A DNA stretch of 61,203 nucleotides from Micromonospora rosaria (GTDB lineage Bacteria; Actinomycetota; Actinomycetes; Mycobacteriales; Micromonosporaceae), in the NCBI RefSeq assembly GCF_001567585.1, contig NZ_LRQV01000028.1, positions 1 through 61,203 on the forward strand, given 5' to 3'. The position numbers and the translations under genes are program-made. The notes beneath the pieces were generated by a model, which saw only the letters and a program-made list of their open reading frames with translations, was not told the DNA's origin and searched no databases. Positions 1-7,494 of the stretch are shown one piece after another (the stretch's first letter is position 1; each line of letters starts with the position of its first letter).

Positions 1-4
1 CGCG

Positions 5-1213
5 GTGCTGGTGCTCGCCCCCCGCTCCGGGCGGGCCCGCTGGTGGCGGGCCCTGCGGACCGAGGACGAGGTGCCCACCGTCGACAGTGGCATGCTCGCC
101 GTGGCCGACCTGCCGCCGGCCATCGCCGAGGGCCTCGACGGCGGCGAGCCGCACGCGGTGGACTGGCTGGTCGAGCAGGCGGTCGCGGCGGGTTGGCTGC
201 CCGGCCTGCCCGCCACCGAGGCGTGCGCCCGGGTCGTCCCGCTGCCCGGCCGGGAGGCCCCCGCCGGGGTGCTGCTGGTGGCCCGGCGGGCGACCCGCTG
301 GTACGACGAGGCCGACGTCGACCTGGTCCGCGCCTTCGCCGCCCGCGCCGGGGCGGCGCTGACCACCGCGATGCTCTACCGCGACCAGGCCGAGGTGGCC
401 GACACGTTGCAGGCCAGCCTGGTCCCGGTGGAGCCGGTCGAGACCACCGGCGTGCAGTGGGGTACGGCCTACCGGCCGGCCCAGGCCGGGCTGCGCATCG
501 GCGGCGACTTCTACGGCGCGCACCGACTGGCCGACGGCGGCTCGGTCTTCTTCCTCGGGGACGTCTCCGGCAAGGGCGTGGAGGCGGCGGTCTTCACCGG
601 CCAGCTCCGCCAGTGCCTACAGGCGCTGCACCGGGTGGAGTCGCACCCGGCCCGGTTGCTGCGGCTGCTCAACGACGCGCTGCTGGAGACGACCCTGGCG
701 CACGGCCAGGGCCGGTTCGCCACCATCGTGCTGGGCGTGGTGCGCCCGCACCGGGACGGCAGCCTGACGTTGACCCTGGCCGGCGGTGGTCACCTGCCGC
801 CGCTGGTGCTGCGCGCCTCCGGCGCGGTCGAGCCGGTGCCGTTGCGCGGGATGTTGATCGGCGTGGTGCCGGACCCGCGCGTCGGCGAGGTGAGCGTCCG
901 GCTGGAGCCGGGCGAGACCTGCCTGCTGTACAGCGACGGGGTGACCGAGGCGCGCGGCGGTCGCCGGGGCGACGAGCAGTTCGGCACCGAGCGGCTGCTG
1001 ACCGCGGTCGGCGGCTGCCACCGGATGCCCGCGCCGGCCCTGGCCGAGCGGGTCGAGCAGGTCACCTGCGACTGGCTCGCCCACGGTGACCACGACGACA
1101 TCGCGGTGCTGGCGCTGCGCGCGGTCGGCACGAACCCCCGCCCGGTCCGCCACCTGCACGCGGTGCCCGCCCCCGCCCGGGGACACCACGACGAGAGGGA
1201 GACGACGGCGTGA
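5..1213 (+). CDS. SpoIIE/PP2C-type serine phosphatase with GAF-like N-terminus (5' partial)
   Basis: The open frame reaches the window edge, so the true start is probably upstream; GTG at 5 is only the first in-frame start codon visible. Residues 1-125 look like the end of a GAF sensor domain. Residues 155-375 form a PPM/SpoIIE phosphatase domain: GGDFYG at 166-171 with metal ligand Asp168, GDVSGKG at 185-191 with Asp186, an [10 protein letters not shown] motif near 310, and DDIAVL near 365. Such enzymes dephosphorylate STAS-domain anti-anti-sigma factors in partner-switch stress pathways. The stop overlaps the next start as GTGA, so the two are probably translationally coupled, and an STAS gene follows 1.1 kb downstream. 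The family call is secure; the substrate is inferred. Confidence 0.9.
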   Translation: MLVLAPRSGRARWWRALRTEDEVPTVDSGMLAVADLPPAIAEGLDGGEPHAVDWLVEQAVAAGWLPGLPATEACARVVPLPGREAPAGVLLVARRATRWYDEADVDLVRAFAARAGAALTTAMLYRDQAEVADTLQASLVPVEPVETTGVQWGTAYRPAQAGLRIGGDFYGAHRLADGGSVFFLGDVSGKGVEAAVFTGQLRQCLQALHRVESHPARLLRLLNDALLETTLAHGQGRFATIVLGVVRPHRDGSLTLTLAGGGHLPPLVLRASGAVEPVPLRGMLIGVVPDPRVGEVSVRLEPGETCLLYSDGVTEARGGRRGDEQFGTERLLTAVGGCHRMPAPALAERVEQVTCDWLAHGDHDDIAVLALRAVGTNPRPVRHLHAVPAPARGHHDERETTA

Positions 1214-2259
1214 GCGCCCCGACGACCGCGAGCACGACGGCCGAGGCCTTTCCCGCCTTCGTGCACTGTCTGGCGGAGGCCGACGAGTACGCCGCGATCG
1301 ACGTGGCGCTGGACCTGCTGGCCGGCGGCGTACCGGCCGAGCGGATCCTGCTCGACCTGGTCGCGCCCGCCCAGGCCGAGGTGGGGGAGCGGTGGGCGCG
1401 CAACGAGTGGAGCGTCGCCCAGGAACACGCCGCCACCCACATCAGCGAGCGGGTGGTCGCCGCCGTGGCGGCCACCGCCGACGCCCGGCCGACCGGGGAG
1501 CGGGTGGTGGTGGCCTGCCTGGACGGCGAGTGGCACGCGCTGCCCACCCGGCTGGTCGCCGAGGTACTGCGGCTGCGCGGCTGGCAGGTGACCTTCCTCG
1601 GCGCCAGCGTCCCCGCCGCGCACCTGGTGTCCTACCTGCACCGGTACGACGCGCACGCGGTGGCGCTGGGCTGTGCGCTGCCGATGCGGCTGCCGTACGC
1701 GCACCGGGTGATCGAGGCGTGCCGCCGCTCCGACGTGCCGGTAGTGGTCGGCGGGCGGGGCTTCGCCGCGGACGGGCGCTGGGCGCGGACGCTCGGGGTG
1801 ACCTGGGCCGGTGACGCGCCCTCGGCCGCCGCCCTGGTCGCCGACGATCGGGCGTTGCGCCAGGTGCCCCCCGCCGACCTGTCACACCTGGCCGACGACG
1901 AGTACGCGAGCCTGGTCAAGCGGCGCGGCGAACTGGTCGACAGCGCGTTGACCGACCTGTACGACCGGTATCCGCGCTCCCGGGAGTACACTCCCGCGCA
2001 GCTCGACTCGACCGTCAGCGATCTCGGCTACATCGTGGACTTCCTGGCCGCGGCGGTCTACGTGGCCGACGCCTCGCTCTTCACCGAGTTCGTCGACTGG
2101 CTGCTGGCGCTGCTGGCCAGCCGGGGGGTGCCGGCCGCCGCCGTGGGGCTGACCCTGGGCCACTATGGACAGCGGCTGCGGGACTTCCCGCGCGCGGCGG
2201 CGTACCTGGCGGCGGGGCGGGCCCGGGTGTCCGGGCAGGGCGGCACCCGCCGGCACTGA
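1210..2259 (+). CDS. CarH-like cobalamin-binding (photo)sensor protein without a DNA-binding domain
   Basis: 349 aa, GTG start overlapping the upstream phosphatase stop by 4 nt. Residues 15-90 resemble the helical bundle that caps cobalamin in CarH-type photoreceptors and contain its signature: Trp62, nine residues, then Glu72-His73. A Rossmann-like B12-binding domain follows at about 97-215, with DGEWH placing His109 where CarH has its lower axial ligand; spacing to the bundle motif is almost the same as in CarH. The usual DxHxxG motif is altered (Pro112 in place of Gly), and the residue after Trp62 is Ala, where CarH has the His that captures cobalamin after light. There is no MerR DNA-binding domain. 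Residues 215-349 are a helical C-terminal domain I cannot name. Context suggests an input protein for the adjacent phosphatase/STAS partner switch. Cobalamin binding is likely; light sensing is inference. Confidence 0.8.
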   Translation: MSAPTTASTTAEAFPAFVHCLAEADEYAAIDVALDLLAGGVPAERILLDLVAPAQAEVGERWARNEWSVAQEHAATHISERVVAAVAATADARPTGERVVVACLDGEWHALPTRLVAEVLRLRGWQVTFLGASVPAAHLVSYLHRYDAHAVALGCALPMRLPYAHRVIEACRRSDVPVVVGGRGFAADGRWARTLGVTWAGDAPSAAALVADDRALRQVPPADLSHLADDEYASLVKRRGELVDSALTDLYDRYPRSREYTPAQLDSTVSDLGYIVDFLAAAVYVADASLFTEFVDWLLALLASRGVPAAAVGLTLGHYGQRLRDFPRAAAYLAAGRARVSGQGGTRRH

Positions 2260-2347
2260 CCGGTCGGTTCCCGGGTCCGTCGGGTGGGTTTGCGTATACT
2301 TGCCACACTGCAAGGATCGGCCCTGCGGCGAAGCGAAAGGGACCACG

Positions 2348-2695
2348 TTGACGTTCACCGTCACGTACGCCCCCCGGGACGGTGGCGGGGTGCGCCTGCG
2401 GCTCGGCGGTGAGCTGGACATGAGCACCGCCCCGGCGCTCACCACCGTGCTGGACCAGCTCGCCGACGCCGGTGAGCGCCAGTTGCTGCTCGACCTCAGT
2501 GACCTGCTGTTCTGCGACTCCACCGGGATCGCGGCCTTCGTCCGGGGGGACAACCGGGCCGCCGCCGACGGCGGCTGGCTGCGGGTGACCGGGGCGACCG
2601 GCCGGGTCGAACGGGTGCTGCGGGTGACCGGCCTCTGGGAGGTCCTGCGCTACGAGACATGGCGGGGCGACCCGCCGTCACGGTCCACGCCGTGA
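2348..2695 (+). CDS. STAS-domain anti-sigma factor antagonist
   Basis: 115 aa from a TTG start chosen because GAAAGGGA (2335-2342) is a well-placed ribosome binding site; upstream in-frame starts would extend into the previous gene. It is a single STAS domain of normal length, with GELDMSTAP at 21-29 and an intact phosphorylation loop FCDSTGI with Ser58. The family binds anti-sigma kinases when unphosphorylated and releases a stress sigma factor. The SpoIIE phosphatase gene two genes upstream is a natural partner. A TATACT -10-like box lies at 2295-2300, suggesting its own promoter in the 88-bp gap, though I found no convincing -35. The cognate sigma factor is not shown by the sequence. Confidence 0.88.
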   Translation: MTFTVTYAPRDGGGVRLRLGGELDMSTAPALTTVLDQLADAGERQLLLDLSDLLFCDSTGIAAFVRGDNRAAADGGWLRVTGATGRVERVLRVTGLWEVLRYETWRGDPPSRSTP

Positions 2696-2765
2696 TGGGC
2701 TAGATTTCCCCGCCAGCAGGTGACCGTGAGGTCATCCGTTTTCCGCCGAGATGAGGCAGGTAGTC

Positions 2766-3212
2766 ATGGGTGTAGGAGCCCCGAGCCCGGTTCGCATCCT
2801 GGTGGTTGACGACGACCCCGGTGACGTCCTGATGATCGAGGAGGCCCTGGCGGACTCGGACGTCGACAAGGTCATCAACGTGGTCAGCGACGGCCAGGAG
2901 GCGATGGAGTTCCTCCGCCGGGAGGGGCGGCACACCGACGCGGCCCGGCCGGACGTGATCCTGCTCGACCTGAACATGCCACGGATGGACGGGCGGCAGG
3001 TGCTCGGCGCGGTCAAGCAGGACGAGGACCTGCGGACCATCCCGATCGTCGTGCTGACCACGTCCAACGCCGACACCGACATCGTCGGCAGCTACACCCT
3101 CCAGGCCAACGCGTACGTGACGAAGCCGATCGACCTGGACGACTTCAACGACGTGGTGCGCCGGATCGACGAGTTCTTCGGCCGGGTCGTGGTGCTGCCC
3201 AAGCGCTCCTGA
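2766..3212 (+). CDS. single-domain response regulator (Rcp1-like)
   Basis: 148 aa, ATG with GAGGCAGG at 2753-2760. It is a CheY-like receiver only: acidic pair Asp15/Asp16, phospho-acceptor Asp68 in LLDLNMPRMDG, Thr98/Thr99 and Lys120 in YVTKP. The long alpha-4/beta-5 segment and overall sequence fit the Rcp1 subfamily, which often works with phytochrome-type or other sensory kinases; no kinase gene is adjacent. With no output domain it presumably acts by protein contact. It lies directly downstream of the phosphatase/B12-protein/STAS genes in the same direction, so it may belong to that sensory block. Family call firm, partner unknown. Confidence 0.9.
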   Translation: MGVGAPSPVRILVVDDDPGDVLMIEEALADSDVDKVINVVSDGQEAMEFLRREGRHTDAARPDVILLDLNMPRMDGRQVLGAVKQDEDLRTIPIVVLTTSNADTDIVGSYTLQANAYVTKPIDLDDFNDVVRRIDEFFGRVVVLPKRS

Positions 3213-3359
3213 CGGGCGGTTCCGTCCGCGCCGCCCGGTTCGCCGGGTCGGTCGCCGCTCGGATGCTGAACATTTTTCCCGAACCGCCTCGGCGGCGCGC
3301 CGCGCCGTCGAGGATCGCAGGTGGGGGAAGAGACTTTCGGCTGCCTGGGGGGCGACAGA

Positions 3360-3884
3360 ATGAGGTTCTCCGTCGTTGCGAACGGCTACGACCAGCGGCA
3401 GGTGGATTCCTGCCTGAACGAACTGGGCGTCGGGTTGGCCCGGCTGTCGGCGTGGGCGGAGGGCGCCGCCGACGCCGGCCGGGAGTGGGACCAGGTCCGC
3501 CAGGAGGCGGTCCGGCTGCGGGCCCGCCTCGACCGGCAGGGCCCGGCCGGGCCGGCGCCGGGCGACCTCGACCGGCAGGCGGCCGACCTGCTGGCCCAGG
3601 CCCGCGCCGAGCTGGACGTCGCCCGGCAGGAGGCCCGCCAGCTCCGGGAACGGGTGTACGCCGAGGCGGTCCAGGCCCGCCGTGACTTCGAGGCGGCGCT
3701 GCAGGCGCGGCGTCGCCGCGCGGAGCGGGTGGACGAGATCCTCGGCGGGGTGGTGGTCGAGCCGGTGCCGGCGGACACGCCGACCGCTGCCGCCGCCACC
3801 GGCGTACCGGCCACCCGGGCCGCCGCCCCCGATGCCGACGCGGCCACCGAACCCCGGGCCGACCACGGTACCCGGGTGCGGTGA
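3360..3884 (+). CDS. DivIVA-domain coiled-coil protein
   Basis: 174 aa from ATG 3360, preceded by a G6 run at 3347-3352 that can serve as ribosome binding site; an in-frame GTG at 3321 would add 13 residues. The N-terminus (MRFSVVANGYDQRQVDSCL) matches the start of DivIVA/Wag31-type proteins, whose first residues bind membrane at the poles or septum. Residues 65-135 are an Arg/Glu/Gln/Ala-rich coiled coil; residues 140-174 are a low-complexity Ala/Pro tail. It is too short to be the main Wag31 protein, so it is probably an accessory member. The role in polar growth or septation is inferred from family only. Confidence 0.75.
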   Translation: MRFSVVANGYDQRQVDSCLNELGVGLARLSAWAEGAADAGREWDQVRQEAVRLRARLDRQGPAGPAPGDLDRQAADLLAQARAELDVARQEARQLRERVYAEAVQARRDFEAALQARRRRAERVDEILGGVVVEPVPADTPTAAAATGVPATRAAAPDADAATEPRADHGTRVR

Positions 3885-3916
3885 CCGGCCGAGACCGGCG
3901 GGCCGGGTGGGGCCGG

Positions 3917-4789
3917 TCAGGTCAGCGCCGTGACCACCGTGCTCGCCCGCTGCTCGTGTTGGGCGTACGCATCGGGGAAGGCCGAGATCTGCACGGCCTG
4001 GGCGGCGGCGGCGATGCTCAGCGACTGCCAACCGGGGATCTGCCGCAGCGCCTCGTAGAACAGCTGCGCGGCGTGCGCGGGGCGCATCAGGTCGCGGACG
4101 GTGCCCCAGCCGCTGCTGGGCCGCTGCTGGAACAGTCCGACCGAGTCGTGGTCCGAGCCGCTGCCCTGGTCGGTGTACTGGTGTGACTCGGGCAGCACGT
4201 CGCTGGCCAGGTTGTACAGGTTGCTCTCCTGCATCGCGGTGGCCACCGCCACCACCAGGGCCCGGCGGGGCATCTTCAGGTCGGCGCCGACGTCCACGAT
4301 CACCTTGGCGTTGTCCATCTGCACCTGGGTCAGCCCGGCCACCGGTCGGGGGCGGGGCGGGGTGGTCGGCTTCGCGGGCGTGGTCTTCGGCTTCGGCTTC
4401 GCCGTGGTCTTCGTCGGGCTGGGGGTGGCCGTGGCCGTGGCGGAGGCGCTCGGGCGGGTCGGGACGGGGCTGGGCGTGGGGGAGCGGTCCAGCGCCCGGG
4501 AGGCCCGCTGGTCCGCCTCGACGGCGCGGTCGATCAGCGCCTCGCGGACCGGCTCACCGGCGGGCTCGTCCTCGGTGGCGCGGACTCCGGCGAGGGCGGC
4601 CACGCCGAGGCAGCAGGTGACGCCGGTGGCGAGGGCGACCCGTAGCGGGGTCGAGGCGAACAGCGCCGCCCCACGACGTGCCGGCGTCCGGTGCCGCCGG
4701 GTCGGCCGTACGGGGGATGCCGGGTCGTCCGGGCGGCCATCGGTCGGGGTCTCGGTCAGCTTCTGGGCGAAGGGGTCGTCGGGATGCAC
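3917..4789 (-). CDS. secreted or membrane-anchored SLT-like peptidoglycan hydrolase
   Basis: 290 aa. Residues 1-45 are a charged cytoplasmic tail, 46-70 a membrane segment or uncleaved signal, and 100-150 a Thr/Pro/Ser/Lys-rich wall-spanning linker. Residues 155-290 resemble a lysozyme/lytic transglycosylase fold: ATAMQESN with candidate catalytic Glu188, then DSVGLFQQR, like the E-S and GL-Q motifs of SLT domains. It probably acts on peptidoglycan outside the cell. The 290-bp gap upstream (4790-5079) holds its promoter region; I looked there for a c-di-AMP riboswitch, common upstream of actinobacterial wall hydrolases, and saw no convincing match. Hydrolase class is likely; the exact bond cleaved is not determinable. 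Confidence 0.75.
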   Translation of the reverse strand: MHPDDPFAQKLTETPTDGRPDDPASPVRPTRRHRTPARRGAALFASTPLRVALATGVTCCLGVAALAGVRATEDEPAGEPVREALIDRAVEADQRASRALDRSPTPSPVPTRPSASATATATPSPTKTTAKPKPKTTPAKPTTPPRPRPVAGLTQVQMDNAKVIVDVGADLKMPRRALVVAVATAMQESNLYNLASDVLPESHQYTDQGSGSDHDSVGLFQQRPSSGWGTVRDLMRPAHAAQLFYEALRQIPGWQSLSIAAAAQAVQISAFPDAYAQHEQRASTVVTALT

Positions 4790-5079
4790 CCGCCGAGGCT
4801 AGAAAGTGGGGCGGCGATTGCCATCGGCCTGCTCAGTGGCATGGGTCACAATCCGCTCCGGTCGGCGCCCCGATTCCGCGCGGTCGAACCCAAACCGCCT
4901 GGCCGACACCGAAGCCACATGTCGGAAAAATCCACAATAAGGTGGAAAAGGTGGCAAGTGGTCCGGCTATCCGGCCCGCTCGCCACCTGCCCCCGGGGTC
5001 CCCCGTTCGGCCGATGCACCCCCGCTCACCGGCCGAGGCGCGGATGGCCCGGCCGGGCCGGCCCGCCCCGGCGGTGGGG

Positions 5080-5505
5080 TCAGCGCCCGCCGTTCTGCGC
5101 CCGGGTCACCGTGAGCCGGTGCCGGGTGCTGTCGCCGCTGGAGAACGGCCAGAGCCGGTCGGCGTGCTCCACCAGTTCGGTCAACTGCCCGGGGGTCAAC
5201 CCGGTGGAGGAGATCGAGGCGTGCACGTCGGCCCGGTACCGGCCGTCGTCGTCGCGGCCGAGCCGCGCCTCGGCCCGGACCTGCACGGTGTGCGCCTCGT
5301 CGGTGATCTCCCCGGCCGCCTCCACCGCCGCGTGGTGCAGGCAGGACGCGAACGCCGCGGCCAGCAGTTGTTCCGGCGTCAGCCCGGTGCAGTGTGGCGC
5401 CAGCGGGGACGCCAGCGCGGTGGAGAGCTCGCCGTCGTCGGTGCGGACGTGCCCGCCCTCGGCGGTCGCGGTGGCAGCGTGCAACCAGGAATGTGGCTCC
5501 GGCAT
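5080..5505 (-). CDS. OsmC/Ohr-family protein lacking the second redox cysteine
   Basis: 141 aa; ATG at 5505 chosen for the GGGAGGA site just upstream; the longer frame from 5568 would cover the promoter. It has the OsmC/Ohr core TPEQLLAAAFASCLHHAA with Cys55 as the peroxidatic cysteine position. The second conserved Cys, normally in a CPYS-type motif, is replaced by Trp119 (DRLWPFS), so the usual two-Cys peroxide reduction would be impaired or altered. A SigB/SigF-type promoter (5535-5559) starts about 25 nt upstream, consistent with a stress protein. It lies 75 bp from the kinase gene in the same direction but appears to have its own promoter. Fold call is firm; peroxidase activity is doubtful. 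Confidence 0.85.
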   Translation of the reverse strand: MPEPHSWLHAATATAEGGHVRTDDGELSTALASPLAPHCTGLTPEQLLAAAFASCLHHAAVEAAGEITDEAHTVQVRAEARLGRDDDGRYRADVHASISSTGLTPGQLTELVEHADRLWPFSSGDSTRHRLTVTRAQNGGR

Positions 5506-5534
5506 CGCGTTCCTCCCGTCCCTCTCCGCAGCGG

Positions 5535-5559
5535 CTACCCGCCCCCCACCCGGCGAAAC
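5535..5559 (-). promoter_or_regulatory. SigB/SigF-type promoter of osmC-like gene
   Basis: On the minus strand GTTT (5559-5556), a 15-nt spacer, then GGGTAG (5540-5535). This matches the SigB/SigF consensus and places transcription start about 20 nt before the ATG at 5505, leaving room for the GGGAGGA ribosome binding site. Confidence 0.7.
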
Positions 5560-5580
5560 ACCCGGCACCGGGACCAGCGG

Positions 5581-6522
5581 TCAGGGCTGCCGGGTGATGG
5601 ACGGGTCGGTCAGCGGGGCGGCCTGGGTGGCCTCGGTGGCCGCCCGTTCGGTCCACGGGGAGATCCGCTGCGCCGGCGGGGTGGGTTGGAGCATCGGCAC
5701 GTACACCCGGGCGTCGACCGCCTCCGCCAGCAGGAGCGCCGCCACCAGGCTGCCCGGGCGCTCGGTGGGGTCGTCGGCCAGGCACCGCCGGCACAGGTCG
5801 GCCACCTCCGGCGGCAGGCCCTCGATCTCCGGCAGCGGCTCCGGCGCGTGCCGCCGCCGCTCCCCGATGAGCTGGGTCGCGGTGTCGGCCGCGTACGGCA
5901 GCCGGCCGGTGAGGCAGTAGTACAGCAGGACACCGAGGGCGTACATGTCGGCGGCCGGGGTGACCGGCCCCCGCTCGAACTGCTCCGGCGCGAGGTACGC
6001 CGGGGTGCCCAGCACCACCCCGTCGGGGGTGGTGTCCGGGGCGCCGACGGCGGTGGCGATGCCGAAGTCGAGGACCTTGACGCCCGACGGGGTCAACATC
6101 ACGTTCGCCGGCTTCACGTCCCGGTGCACGATGCCGTGCGCGTGCGCGGCGGCGAGGGCCGCGCAGACCTCGGCGCAGACCCGGACCGCGATCCGCCAGT
6201 CCAACGGCCCGGCCCGCAGGTGCGCCGCCAGCGTCTCACCCTCGGCCAGCTCCATCACCAGGTACGGCACCGGGCTGCCGGGCAGCGTCGACGCGGTGCC
6301 GAAGTCGTGCACGCTGGCCACGTTCGGGTGCACCAGACGGGCCGCCGACCGCGCCTCGGTGCGGACCTGCTCCATGGGTACGCCGTCACCGTCGCGGCCG
6401 GCCGACATCAACTTCACCGCGACCGGCCGGTCCAGCACCATGTCGTGGGCGTGCCACACCTCCGACATGCCACCGATGCCGATGCGCTGTTCGAGCCGGT
6501 ACCGGCCGTCCAGCGTCCTCAT
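5581..6522 (-). CDS. cytosolic Ser/Thr protein kinase
   Basis: 313 aa; ATG at 6522 with AAGGAG upstream. A complete Hanks-type kinase domain fills residues 5-265: glycine loop GIGGMSEV at 15-22, Lys37 in VAVK, Glu56, catalytic loop HRDVKPAN at 133-140 with Asp135 and Asn140, DFG at 152-154 and APE at 178-180. The activation segment contains Thr164, Thr165 and Thr173. Unlike PknB it has no transmembrane or PASTA part; residues 265-313 form a short tail rich in Thr, Ala and Pro. A SigB/SigF-type promoter sits 60-85 nt upstream. Targets are unknown; adjacent stress and wall genes make stress signalling plausible. Confidence 0.92.
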   Translation of the reverse strand: MRTLDGRYRLEQRIGIGGMSEVWHAHDMVLDRPVAVKLMSAGRDGDGVPMEQVRTEARSAARLVHPNVASVHDFGTASTLPGSPVPYLVMELAEGETLAAHLRAGPLDWRIAVRVCAEVCAALAAAHAHGIVHRDVKPANVMLTPSGVKVLDFGIATAVGAPDTTPDGVVLGTPAYLAPEQFERGPVTPAADMYALGVLLYYCLTGRLPYAADTATQLIGERRRHAPEPLPEIEGLPPEVADLCRRCLADDPTERPGSLVAALLLAEAVDARVYVPMLQPTPPAQRISPWTERAATEATQAAPLTDPSITRQP

Positions 6523-6581
6523 CGACCGCTCCTTCGCTCCGTCACCGCGCCAGGGGGTCGGGCGCGGTACCACCGCTCGCG

Positions 6582-6608
6582 GTACCCCTCCCGTCAACAG
6601 GGCAAACC
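6582..6608 (-). promoter_or_regulatory. SigB/SigF-type promoter of Ser/Thr kinase gene
   Basis: Minus-strand GGTTT (6608-6604), 16-nt spacer, GGGTAC (6587-6582), predicting a leader of about 50 nt before ATG 6522. The same gap (6523-6747, 225 bp) must also hold the promoter of the divergent response regulator, for which I see no clear boxes. Confidence 0.7.
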
Positions 6609-6747
6609 GTGGCCCCGACGGGCCGGCGGGGCCGGTGCGCGGCGGTGTCCGGGCGTGATCCGGGGTGAACCGCCCCGCCCCGGCCCCCACAGCTGGTACA
6701 CAGGAACGGCAGAGGCGCCGCACAGCGAACCCGCCCACGATGGGGGC

Positions 6748-7494
6748 ATGGTCATGAACTGGCAGGTCGAGCAGGGTCGGATCGAGCTGAGCCGCCCCGA
6801 CGGCACCCCGGTGCGGGTGCTGGTGGTCGACGACGAGTCCACCCTGACCGACCTGCTGTCGATGGCCCTGCGGTACGAGGGCTGGCAGGTCCGCGCCGCC
6901 GGCAACGGGATGACCGCGCTGAGCACCGCCCGCCAGTTCGAGCCGGACGTGGTGGTCCTCGACGTGATGCTGCCCGACCTGGACGGCTTCCAGGTGCTGC
7001 GCCGGCTGCGCGAGCACACCCCGACGGTGCCGGTGCTCTTCCTGACCGCCCGGGACGCCGTGGAGGAGCGGATCGCCGGCCTCACCGTCGGCGGCGACGA
7101 CTACGTCACCAAACCGTTCAGCCTGGAGGAGGTGATCGCCCGGCTGCGGGCCCTGCTGCGCCGCTCCGGGCTCGCCGTGGCCGCCCGTCCGGACGCGGTG
7201 CTGACCGTCGGTGACCTCACCCTCGACGAGGACAGCCACGAGGTGCGCCGGGACGGGCAGCTGGTCACGCTCACCGCCACCGAGTTCGAGCTGCTGCGGT
7301 ACCTGATGCGCAACCCGCGCCGGGTGCTCAGCAAGGCGCAGATCCTGGACCGGGTGTGGAACTACGACTTCGGCGGCCAGGCCAACGTCGTGGAGCTCTA
7401 CATCTCGTACCTGCGGAAGAAGATCGACGCCGGCCGCAAGCCGATGATCCACACCTTGCGGGGCGCGGGCTATGTCCTCAAGCCCGCCGACTGA
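6748..7494 (+). CDS. OmpR/PhoB-family response regulator
   Basis: 248 aa from ATG 6748. Receiver at 22-140: acidic pair Asp28/Asp29, phospho-acceptor Asp72 in VLDVMLPDLDG, FLTARDA, and YVTKPF with the conserved Lys. Winged-helix DNA-binding domain at 150-245 with a typical ATEFELLRYL and a GAGYVLKP end. The first 20 residues are an unusual short extension before the receiver; a later start would remove it but lacks a better ribosome binding site. The stop lies 23 nt inside the following histidine kinase gene, so the two form a two-component operon. Signal and regulon are not visible. Confidence 0.93.
   Translation: MVMNWQVEQGRIELSRPDGTPVRVLVVDDESTLTDLLSMALRYEGWQVRAAGNGMTALSTARQFEPDVVVLDVMLPDLDGFQVLRRLREHTPTVPVLFLTARDAVEERIAGLTVGGDDYVTKPFSLEEVIARLRALLRRSGLAVAARPDAVLTVGDLTLDEDSHEVRRDGQLVTLTATEFELLRYLMRNPRRVLSKAQILDRVWNYDFGGQANVVELYISYLRKKIDAGRKPMIHTLRGAGYVLKPAD

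Noticed and set aside
4790..5079. Possible c-di-AMP (ydaO) riboswitch upstream of the SLT-like gene
   Set aside because: The gene type is a common target, but the conserved paired segments of the riboswitch are not visible on the minus strand of this gap.
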